Shown in pieces: positions 1 to 4,658 of a stretch of DNA of 5,781 nt. The position numbers and the translations under genes are program-made. This DNA comes from JAKFWF01 sp041745515 (GTDB taxonomy: Bacteria; Pseudomonadota; Alphaproteobacteria; Rhizobiales; Hyphomicrobiaceae), in contig JBGTIU010000068.1 in NCBI GenBank assembly GCA_041745515.1, positions 1 through 5,781 on the forward strand, written 5' to 3'. The notes under the pieces are model-generated. The model did no database searches and had not been told where the DNA came from. It worked only from the letters and a program-made list of their open reading frames with translations. Each line of letters starts with the position of its first letter. The stretch's first letter is position 1.

Positions 1-540
1 CCGGCGCGGTTTGCCGAGCTCTATCCGAGCCAGTTGTCGGGCGGCCAGCGGCAGCGCGTGGCCATCGCGCGTGCGCTTGTCACAAGGCCGAAGATCGTGA
101 TCTGCGACGAGCCGACGTCCGCGCTCGACGTGTCGGTGCAAAGCCAGATCCTAAATCTGCTGATGGATCTGCGCCGCGACCTCGGGCTGACTTATGTCCT
201 GATCAGCCACAACCTAGGCGTGGTCGAGCACTTAGCGACCAGGGTCGCAGTGATGTACCTGGGCCGGGTCGTCGAGCTGGCAACGAGTGCCGAATTGTTC
301 GCTGCGCCGAAGCATCCCTACACCAAGGCGCTGCTGGCTTCGGTGCTGACGCCGGAACCGGGTCGCGGCTTGCCAGATGCCAATATCGGTGCGGCTGCGC
401 CCGATCCCTTCGCCAAGACCGTTGGCTGCTTGTTCGCGCCGCGCTGTCCCCAGGTGATGGATGTCTGCCGAACGACCCCGCCCCCTGTCGTTCCACGCGC
501 GGGCGGCTATGCGTTGTGTCATGCGGTCGAAGCCGGTTGA
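1..540 (+). CDS. Dipeptide/oligopeptide ABC transporter ATP-binding protein, C-terminal part (5' end outside window)
   Basis: This is a cytoplasmic ATPase that powers a peptide or peptide-like solute importer of the Dpp/Opp/Gsi class. The reading frame is open from base 1, so the N-terminus and Walker A are missing; 179 residues are visible. Numbered from the first visible codon, it shows the ABC signature LSGGQ (12-16), Walker B KIVICDE ending in D36-E37, the D-loop SALD (40-43) and the H-loop His70 in LISHN. The family's C-terminal extension follows: HPYTKALL (105-112) and a four-cysteine pattern (C143, C149, C156, C173) around LFAPRCP, typical of the oligopeptide/dipeptide C-terminal domain. 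The wording LYPSQLSGGQRQR and SALDVSVQSQIL resembles the DppF/OppF partner, normally the last gene of such operons. No same-strand gene follows for about 590 bp, which fits an operon end. The H-loop reads SHN where SHD is more usual. The transported substrate cannot be told from the sequence. Confidence 0.95.
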   Translation, partial: PARFAELYPSQLSGGQRQRVAIARALVTRPKIVICDEPTSALDVSVQSQILNLLMDLRRDLGLTYVLISHNLGVVEHLATRVAVMYLGRVVELATSAELFAAPKHPYTKALLASVLTPEPGRGLPDANIGAAAPDPFAKTVGCLFAPRCPQVMDVCRTTPPPVVPRAGGYALCHAVEAG

Positions 541-630
541 GTTGGGCGGTGGCGCGGCCGTCGATGCGCACCGCTCTCTCCCCTCCTGCGTTCCCGGGCA
601 AGCGCGCCAGCGCGCGTTGAAACGGCCCTG

Positions 631-684
631 AAAAACCGCTGCCGAATCAATTGTCGGCGTCGATTTCGAGCGTTTCGGCAGCGG
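631..684 (-). terminator. Possible intrinsic terminator on the minus strand (11-bp stem plus U5)
   Basis: CCGCTGCCGAA at 636-646 and TTCGGCAGCGG at 674-684 are perfect reverse complements. They are separated by 27 nt that include a small internal TCGA-centred pairing. On the plus strand the stem is preceded by AAAAA (631-635), so a minus-strand transcript would contain a GC-rich 11-bp stem followed directly by UUUUU, the form of a rho-independent terminator. The long loop is atypical. There is no convincing minus-strand protein gene between here and the porin, so it would serve a noncoding or antisense transcript, or it may instead be a protein-binding palindrome. Confidence 0.4.
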
Positions 685-893
685 GACTGGCTCCAGCGAA
701 GGAAAGCAAAGCGCCATATTTTAGAACAAAGAGCGAACTACACTGTGTCCCGGCAGCATTTCGTGACATTGCCGCAACAACCTGAGGCAAACGGCTCGCG
801 ATTGTTAATCGGTTGTTTGCCCGTGTCGTTTACCTCGACTATCCAGAGGTCAGTGTCATGAGTCGTGCGACCACAGGGCATCCTGCCCAATGG

Positions 894-928
894 TGCATCC
901 GAGTGAACCCGGGCACGGGTTCGATGCA
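894..928 (+). other. Stem-loop in the porin leader
   Basis: TGCATC (894-899) pairs with GATGCA (923-928), and GAACCCG (905-911) pairs with CGGGTTC (916-922) around a GGCA tetraloop (912-915). The only interruption is a 5-nt bulge (900-904) on the 5' side. This gives 13 Watson-Crick pairs in 35 nt, about 205 nt upstream of the porin start. If the porin transcript begins upstream of here, this would be a structured 5' UTR element. No known riboswitch class is recognised. Confidence 0.4.
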
Positions 929-1121
929 TCAGCAGGAAGCAAGCCCGGCGAGCTTCGTTCGTCGCACTCGAGTCCCTCTAGCGTCAGTTCAGTAGCGTCT
1001 GTGTGGTCCGCGTTCGGCCCAAACTGCGTGCGCTCACGCGCGCCCGTGCTGTTTGGATTGAACGCGGAGCTGATCGCCGGGCAGCGCGTGCTGCTTCCTG
1101 CTTCAAACTGAATTTAACACT

Positions 1122-1126
1122 GGAGA
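1122..1126 (+). promoter_or_regulatory. Ribosome binding site of the porin gene
   Basis: GGAGA sits 7 nt before the ATG at 1134, which is good Shine-Dalgarno spacing. It supports this ATG, which also gives a proper signal peptide, as the start. Confidence 0.8.
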
Positions 1127-1133
1127 CAACCGT

Positions 1134-2537
1134 ATGACTGGGAGATATAAGGCAACGACCAGCCGCCTAGCGATCGCCACGATCGCCAGCGTACTGGCGT
1201 CGGGCGCGATGGCTGCCGATCTAGGTGGCAATTGCTGCGCCGATCTCGAAGAGCGCGTCGCCGAGCTTGAAGCCACAACGGCACGCAAGGGCAACCGCAA
1301 GGTGTCGCTGACCGTTTCGGGTCAGGTCAACGAAGCCATCATCTTCTGGGATGACGGTTACGAGAGCAACGCCTACGTCGTGACGAACAACTCGTCTCGT
1401 ACGCGCTTCCGCTTTGTCGGCGATGCCAAAATCAACAGCGAATGGTCGGCCGGCTACCTGCTCGAGATCGGTGTGCGTTACGCCAACTCCGGCAACCGTA
1501 ACCAAGGCACGGATCGCGCCGGCGGCGAAGCCAACCAGTTCGACATCCGGCACAGCGCCTGGTGGATGGAGCGTAAAGACGTGGGCCGCATCTGGCTCGG
1601 CGAGACCTCGACAGCTACCGACGGCATCACCGAGATCAACCTCGCCAATGTCGTCGCAGTTGGTTCAGACCCGTCAGCTTGGAACGGCGGTTTCTTCCTG
1701 CGCAACGACAATAACTCGCTCAGCACGAGAAGCTGGAACAGCATTACGCCAAGCTTCGCGGGTGCGTGGAACGCCGGTGAAGGCGATCGCAACAACGTCC
1801 TCAAGTATGTATCGCCCACATTGCATGGCTTCACGTTTACCTCGGCCTGGGGCGAAGATGACCAGTGGGATGTCGCGCTGCGCTATGCCGGCGAATTCAA
1901 CGGCGTCCGCTTCGCGGCCGGTATTGGCTATCGCGAAATCCGCGATAACTTCGGCAAGAACGGCGGCGACGGTCCGATTTGCTCCGATCTGTCAACCGCG
2001 CTTAATACAAGCGCTGTCGACTGCAATACGCTCGGCATGTCAGCCAGCATCATGCATGTGCCAACTGGCGTCTATGTAAGCGGCTCTTACGGCTACATCG
2101 ACGATGACAACCGCGACGCTGTGTTTGGTGTCAACGTCAAGGACCGTGACGAGCACTGGTACATTCAGGGTGGTATCGAGCGCAACTACTTCGGTATCGG
2201 TCTGACCACCATCTACGGTGAGTACGGCAGGTTCGAAACGGGAGCTGGCCTGGCTGGCGCGGGCGGCACGGCTCCCGTGTCGACCGCTGGCCGTCCCTTG
2301 GCCTTCGGCGTAGGCGACATCCAAGGGGGCCTCGGGTTCTTGTCTTCGTCGGAAGTCGATATCTGGGGCATCGGCATCAACCAGCAGATCAGCGCTGCAG
2401 CGATGGACATCTATCTGTCCTATCGCAACTTCGAGGCTGATGTCCGCACCAGTGCAACCGGCGCCTCCGCTGGCTCGGTCAAGGCCAGCGTCAAGGACTT
2501 CGATGCTGTCATGATGGGCGCGATCATCCGCTTCTGA
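1134..2537 (+). CDS. Outer-membrane porin, rhizobial Porin_2 type
   Basis: A 467-residue outer-membrane beta-barrel that should form trimeric diffusion channels for small hydrophilic solutes. Residues 1-27 are a Sec signal peptide: basic start (MTGRYK), hydrophobic core (LAIATIASVLASG) and an AMA cleavage site before ADLGG. The mature protein begins with a short segment bearing Cys34-Cys35 and a helical DLEERVAELEA stretch, then RKVSLTVSGQVN, the first barrel strand; this N-terminal pattern is typical of Hyphomicrobiales porins. Alternating aromatic/polar strands with GLG- and GIG-type turns continue to the C-terminus, which ends in Phe (AIIRF), the usual recognition signal for barrel assembly. 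Cys283 and Cys297 bracket a short segment and could form a loop disulfide. The gene ends in tandem in-frame TGA TGA and is followed by a strong terminator, so it is probably monocistronic. Length is normal for the family. The specific solute is unknown. Confidence 0.93.
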   Translation: MTGRYKATTSRLAIATIASVLASGAMAADLGGNCCADLEERVAELEATTARKGNRKVSLTVSGQVNEAIIFWDDGYESNAYVVTNNSSRTRFRFVGDAKINSEWSAGYLLEIGVRYANSGNRNQGTDRAGGEANQFDIRHSAWWMERKDVGRIWLGETSTATDGITEINLANVVAVGSDPSAWNGGFFLRNDNNSLSTRSWNSITPSFAGAWNAGEGDRNNVLKYVSPTLHGFTFTSAWGEDDQWDVALRYAGEFNGVRFAAGIGYREIRDNFGKNGGDGPICSDLSTALNTSAVDCNTLGMSASIMHVPTGVYVSGSYGYIDDDNRDAVFGVNVKDRDEHWYIQGGIERNYFGIGLTTIYGEYGRFETGAGLAGAGGTAPVSTAGRPLAFGVGDIQGGLGFLSSSEVDIWGIGINQQISAAAMDIYLSYRNFEADVRTSATGASAGSVKASVKDFDAVMMGAIIRF

Positions 2538-2559
2538 TGATTTCACTCGATTGACTACG

Positions 2560-2588
2560 AAAAGGGCCGCAGCGATGCGGCCCTTTTT
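2560..2588 (+). terminator. Rho-independent terminator of the porin gene
   Basis: A perfect 12-bp stem pairs 2560-2571 (AAAAGGGCCGCA) with 2576-2587 (TGCGGCCCTTTT), closed by a GCGA tetraloop of the stable GNRA class, with the T run 2584-2588 on its 3' side. It begins 22 nt after the porin stop. The A run on the 5' arm means it could also work in reverse. Confidence 0.92.
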
Positions 2589-2642
2589 GGTATTCAAAGC
2601 AATGTCATTCCGGCGCAAGTCGGTTTTGCTAAAGCTATATCA

Positions 2643-2714
2643 CTCTCTCACCCGCCTTCCCGGAAAGCGTGTCGACCGTAGGGAGGCGCGCTTGTCCGGG
2701 ATCTTTACCTGTCG
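2643..2714 (+). repeat. Palindromic repeat A1 (REP-like bulged hairpin), upstream of the GIY-YIG gene
   Basis: Positions 2651-2714 align without gaps to 4253-4316 (A2) with 56 of 64 bases identical. It folds as TCCCGGA (2658-2664) with TCCGGGA (2695-2701), a single bulged G2694, then AAGCGTG (2665-2671) with the segment 2687-2693, including a U-G pair at 2670/2688. The outer part CTCTCTCACCC (2643-2653) matches in reverse complement the GCGGG-GAGAGAG tails of A4 and, less exactly, A3. It ends 23 bp before the GIY-YIG start. Large numbers of such intergenic palindromes are known in rhizobial genomes; the exact family is not assigned here. Confidence 0.85.
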
Positions 2715-2737
2715 AGATCGATCACTAAACTTGCCGC

Positions 2738-3061
2738 ATGCACGACCGGCCTGTCAAAGAGTTCTATGTCTATATCACCGCCAGCAGGGCGCGCGGCGTG
2801 CTGTATGTCGGCATGACCAGTGATCTTGCGGGGCGCGGCTGGGAGCATCGCGAGCGCGTGATCGATGGTTTCACAAAGCGCTTTTGGGTTGGCCGCCTCG
2901 TCTATTTCGAGCGGCACGAAAGCGCCGATTCAGCCATCCGGCGCGAACGGCTGTTGAAGCGCTGGCGCCGCGACTGGAAAATTGCGTTGATCGAGTCTTC
3001 GAACCCGACGTGGGCCGATCTGTTCGCTGCAGCGGTGCGATTGGACGGGTTTGAGTATTAG
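2738..3061 (+). CDS. Small single-domain GIY-YIG endonuclease family protein
   Basis: A 107-residue protein that is essentially one GIY-YIG domain, of the small YhbQ-like class. The two motif halves read FYVYI (residues 9-13) and LYVG (22-25). Candidate active-site residues are Tyr10 or Tyr12, Tyr23, Arg33 (in DLAGRGWEHR), His37 and the metal-binding Glu70 (in IRRERLLKRWRR). The Tyr23 to Arg33 spacing of 10 matches the arrangement in UvrC-type nucleases, so catalysis looks possible. The C-terminal KIALIESSNPTWADLF is the usual end of this class. Family members are metal-dependent DNA-cleaving domains, but the cellular role of these stand-alone forms is poorly defined. There is no clear Shine-Dalgarno sequence before this ATG, and no better in-frame start. 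The gene is bracketed by inverted repeats A1 and A3, ending 23 bp before and starting 21 bp after the gene, and is convergent with the hydrolase gene. Confidence 0.9.
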   Translation: MHDRPVKEFYVYITASRARGVLYVGMTSDLAGRGWEHRERVIDGFTKRFWVGRLVYFERHESADSAIRRERLLKRWRRDWKIALIESSNPTWADLFAAAVRLDGFEY

Positions 3062-3082
3062 AGGTCCGTGATCTTCCATGAT

Positions 3083-3142
3083 GGGTAAGGATCCCGGATA
3101 AGCCCGCAAAAGCGGGCTTTCCGGGAACGCGGGGGGAGGGAG
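3083..3142 (-). repeat. Palindromic repeat A3 (inverted copy), downstream of the GIY-YIG gene
   Basis: Read on plus it starts GGGTAAGGATCCCGGATAAG, close to the reverse complements of A1 and A2 (consensus GGTAARGATCCCGGAYAA). It folds as TCCCGGA (3092-3098) with TCCGGGA (3120-3126), a bulged T3099 at the same place as the bulge in A1 and A2, then an 8-bp stem 3100-3107 with 3112-3119 and an AAAA loop. The tail AACGCGGGGGGAGGGAG continues the family's flank. The loop is much shorter than in A1 and A2. Being a 15-bp hairpin between convergent genes, it may also help end transcription from both sides, though it has only three T residues on the plus strand. Confidence 0.8.
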
Positions 3143-3159
3143 CAGGCCAGAACCCCCCC
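3131..3159. other. G6/C7 homopolymer stem next to the hydrolase stop codon
   Basis: Six G (3131-3136) can pair with seven C (3153-3159) across a 16-nt spacer. The C run abuts the hydrolase stop codon (3160-3162 on minus). The G run overlaps the tail of repeat A3. It could act as a transcript 3'-end structure, but there is no T tract. Confidence 0.35.
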
Positions 3160-4041
3160 TCACAAGAACCCACGCACCAGCTCGACGAACTCATCGAGGC
3201 GGTCGTGGTGCACCCAGTGGCCGGCGCCGGGAACCGTCACCACACGAGCAGTCTTGAAGTGCCTGGCGCGGCCATCCGCTTCGGGGTTCGACGCCCAACT
3301 GTCGGCACCGTAGACCAGCAGTGCGGGACACGTGATCTGCCCCCATAGATGCTCGACCTCGGCTTGCGTCATGTCGGCCGGCGGCCACGAGCGCAGATAG
3401 TTGTCGAACTTCCAGCTGTAGGTGCCATCCTCGTTCTGGTTGATGCCGTAGCGCGTGAGATGCAGCGCCTGCGCGGGCGTGAGCCGTTTATTCTCGGCCT
3501 GCATACGGGCGACGGCGTCATCGAGCGACGCATAGCGCCGGGGCGTGCGGGCCGCCAACCCGCGCTGTTCGCTGACCCAGGTCCGCATCCGCTCCGCGAA
3601 CGGCTTGGCATCGCGCTCGGCAAGTTGCTTGGGTGACGAGCCCAGTCCCTCGATCGATACGATTTTTTTTACGGCATCCGGGAACACGCCCGCATAACGC
3701 AGGGCAATCATGCCGCCGAGCGAATGCGCGATAATGGTGACGGGCGCCAGCTTCTGGCGCTCGATCAGTTGCGCCAGGTCATAGATGAAAGGGGCCATGC
3801 CGTAGGAGCCGCTGCCCGACCATTGACTGTCGCCGTGGCCGCGCAGATCGGGCGCGATGATGTGCCAGTCTGCTTTCAGCCGTTGCGCGACGAAATCCCA
3901 GTTGCGGCAATGGTCGCGGCCGCCATGCACCAACAGCAGAGGCGGCGCGTCGCGGTTACCCCAGTCGGCGTAGTGCAACCGCAGCCGCTGCGAGAAAAAC
4001 GTGCCGGATGTCGGACCGGTCTGGGTGTCGTGATGGGGCAT
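3160..4041 (-). CDS. Alpha/beta-fold hydrolase
   Basis: A complete 293-residue soluble enzyme of the alpha/beta hydrolase superfamily (MhpC-like, Abhydrolase_1), likely cytoplasmic as there is no signal peptide. Landmarks in order: LLLVHGG (residues 35-41), the oxyanion-hole region; PDLRGHGDS (64-72); the nucleophile elbow AHSLGG (106-110) with Ser107; a helical lid region around 135-225; probable acid Asp247 in VYGADSW; and catalytic His275 in GAGHWVHHD. Triad order and spacing are normal for the family, so it should be active as an esterase, lipase-like or C-C/C-X hydrolase. The substrate cannot be predicted. The start ATG (4039-4041) is preceded by only a weak purine patch. The coding strand has an A8 run (plus 3663-3670) that is in frame (VKKIV). 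Downstream on minus lie the G/C stem and repeat A3; upstream is the 617-bp repeat-rich gap separating it from the RND gene, so the two minus-strand genes are probably not one operon. Confidence 0.92.
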   Translation of the reverse strand: MPHHDTQTGPTSGTFFSQRLRLHYADWGNRDAPPLLLVHGGRDHCRNWDFVAQRLKADWHIIAPDLRGHGDSQWSGSGSYGMAPFIYDLAQLIERQKLAPVTIIAHSLGGMIALRYAGVFPDAVKKIVSIEGLGSSPKQLAERDAKPFAERMRTWVSEQRGLAARTPRRYASLDDAVARMQAENKRLTPAQALHLTRYGINQNEDGTYSWKFDNYLRSWPPADMTQAEVEHLWGQITCPALLVYGADSWASNPEADGRARHFKTARVVTVPGAGHWVHHDRLDEFVELVRGFL

Positions 4042-4081
4042 GGCGGTCTACCGGGCTCTATTAGCCAACAACAGGCAAGGT

Positions 4082-4110
4082 GTCATCCTCGGGCTTGTTC
4101 GAGGACGAAT
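4082..4110 (+). repeat. Palindromic repeat B1 (rhizobial REP-like)
   Basis: It starts GTCATCCTCGGGCTTG and forms a 6-bp stem TCCTCG (4086-4091) with CGAGGA (4100-4105) around an 8-nt loop. The first 19 nt recur exactly, inverted, at 4559-4577. Confidence 0.75.
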
Positions 4111-4191
4111 GGTACCGCCTGCCGTGGGCCAAGTGTTCGAAAAATCTGACAACGTGGCCGTCATCTGCGAGATCGTGCCTGCCTAAGATGG

Positions 4192-4217
4192 GTCCTCAGT
4201 CCAAGCCCGCGGCTGTC
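4192..4217 (-). repeat. Palindromic repeat B2 (degenerate copy)
   Basis: Its reverse complement matches B1 at 13 of the first 16 positions, including an unbroken CGGGCTTG, and shares GAGGAC at the other end with a 1-nt length difference between them. The substitutions weaken the hairpin, which suggests an old, decaying copy. Confidence 0.55.
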
Positions 4218-4252
4218 CGGTTCATTTCTCGAGCCACCTCAACTGCAAAATT

Positions 4253-4316
4253 CCCGCGTTCCCGGAAACCGCGTCGACCGAAGGGCGGCGCGGTTGTCCG
4301 GGATCTTTCCCCGTCG
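4253..4316 (+). repeat. Palindromic repeat A2 (REP-like bulged hairpin)
   Basis: It aligns to A1 without gaps, 56 of 64 identical. The stem is TCCCGGA (4260-4266) with TCCGGGA (4297-4303), a bulged G4296, then AACCGCG (4267-4273) with CGCGGTT (4289-4295), extendable by three more pairs including one U-G, leaving a 9-nt loop. A small hairpin CGGTG-AGA-CACCG (4317-4329) follows, between this copy and the oppositely oriented A4. It lacks the GAGAGAG-type outer flank seen in A1 and A4. Confidence 0.85.
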
Positions 4317-4349
4317 CGGTGAGACACCGTGCAAACCCGCAACACGTAT

Positions 4350-4431
4350 AGATCCCGGCCCTCGCCGGACCCGGCGCCGCGGCTCCCATCCGATGCGGGG
4401 GCCGGCTCGGCCGAGAACGCGGGGGAGAGAG
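4350..4431 (-). repeat. Degenerate palindromic repeat A4 facing A2
   Basis: It keeps the family's two edges, AGATCCCGG (4350-4358) and CCGAGAACGCGGGGGAGAGAG (ending at 4431, nearly the same as the A3 tail), but the interior differs: a GC-rich stretch with its own stem GGCTCCC (4381-4387) / GGGGGCC (4397-4403). AGATCCCGG also pairs exactly with CCGGGATCT (4298-4306) of A2, so A2 and A4 together form a larger inverted repeat. Assignment rests on the edges, so confidence is moderate. Confidence 0.6.
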
Positions 4432-4558
4432 GAGGCGCTCTGCCATGCCGGCAATCCGCGATTTGAGTTCCGTGTCTCCGACGCAAACCCATCAGCTCCC
4501 GCCCAGTGCCCGTCGGGATTTATTGCAGACCAAATTCAATGAAACCGGACAGCCCTGG

Positions 4559-4577
4559 GAACAAGCCCGAGGATGAC
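4559..4577 (-). repeat. Palindromic repeat B3 (exact inverted copy of the B1 first half)
   Basis: GAACAAGCCCGAGGATGAC is the perfect 19-nt reverse complement of 4082-4100. Just beyond it (4546-4558) the hairpin partner present in B1 is not well conserved, leaving only a broken CC-GGG/CCC-GG pairing. Confidence 0.7.
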
Positions 4578-4658
4578 TGCCGAAGGTGGGCGGGTTCAAT
4601 GGATCAAGCGAGCCCGCATCGTGACCCTCGCCTTACCGCGACGACACCATAGCAGTGT

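Larger units (their letters stand above)
541..1133. other. Gene-free region and probable long leader upstream of the porin
   Basis: These 593 bp lie between the ABC ATPase stop and the porin start. Short open frames on both strands (for example 813-995 and 890-1111 on plus, 738-929 on minus) have no recognisable protein character. The stretch contains an 11-bp inverted repeat at 636-684 and a stem-loop at 894-928, listed separately, and a short GC-only stem at 602-615 with no T tract. The porin promoter presumably lies here, but I could not find a convincing -35/-10 pair. The porin ribosome binding site is at the 3' end. Confidence 0.7.
2643..3142. mobile_element. Candidate cassette: GIY-YIG gene bracketed by inverted REP-like repeats A1 and A3
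   Basis: Repeat A1 (plus orientation), the 324-bp GIY-YIG gene and repeat A3 (minus orientation) form a compact 500-bp block with about 20 bp between the gene and each repeat. The arrangement resembles RAYT transposase genes flanked by inverted REP sequences, where the enzyme mobilises the palindromes, but here the enzyme position holds a GIY-YIG nuclease. No target-site duplication was recognised at the ends. That the block moves or ever moved as a unit is inference; repeats could also simply have landed on both sides of a small gene. Confidence 0.4.
4082..4577. mobile_element. Possible 496-bp MITE-like unit with perfect 19-bp terminal inverted repeats
   Basis: GTCATCCTCGGGCTTGTTC at 4082-4100 is exactly reverse-complemented at 4559-4577, and the match stops at both ends. 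The enclosed DNA has no gene but contains a third, degenerate copy of the same motif and the A2/A4 repeat pair. No target-site duplication lies directly outside; an AAGGT at 4077-4081 adjoins the left end, but its match at 4583-4587 is 5 bp away from the right end. Because each end is also a REP-type palindrome common in rhizobial genomes, two independent REP copies facing each other are an equally good explanation. Confidence 0.35.
4042..4658. other. Gene-free, repeat-rich region between hydrolase and RND permease genes
   Basis: This 617-bp stretch has no convincing protein gene: short open frames in it (for example 4080-4322 and 4294-4542 on plus, 4196-4492 on minus) run through the repeats and have low-complexity, Arg/Pro-rich translations. 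It holds family B repeats at 4082-4110, 4192-4217 and 4559-4577 and the A2/A4 pair at 4253-4431. Unexplained segments are 4111-4191 and 4432-4558. A 5-bp stem (4643-4659) touches the RND stop but has no T tract. No promoter for the hydrolase was recognised. Confidence 0.75.

Noticed and set aside
813..842. Possible porin promoter, TTGTTT (813-818) and GACTAT (837-842) with 18-bp spacing
   Set aside because: Both boxes are poor matches and such pairs are common by chance; not reported as a promoter.
905..928. T-arm-like GGGTTCGATGC suggesting a tRNA gene or fragment
   Set aside because: No anticodon arm, D arm or acceptor stem around it; better explained as the leader stem-loop.
738..929. A 63-codon minus-strand open frame upstream of the porin
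   Set aside because: No protein character or ribosome binding site seen; considered because a minus-strand terminator-like hairpin follows, but not supported as a gene.
1414..2079. A 221-codon plus-strand open frame inside the porin gene
   Set aside because: Out of frame with the porin, Ser/Thr/Ala/Arg-rich and without recognisable features; a shadow of the porin.
4082..4577. CRISPR-like array because of several repeated palindromic units
   Set aside because: Units are in mixed orientations, diverged, of two families and irregularly spaced; no regular repeat-spacer pattern.
4077..4587. AAGGT at 4077-4081 and 4583-4587 as target-site duplication of the 496-bp unit
   Set aside because: The right copy is 5 bp away from the inverted repeat end, and a 5-mer match is expected by chance.
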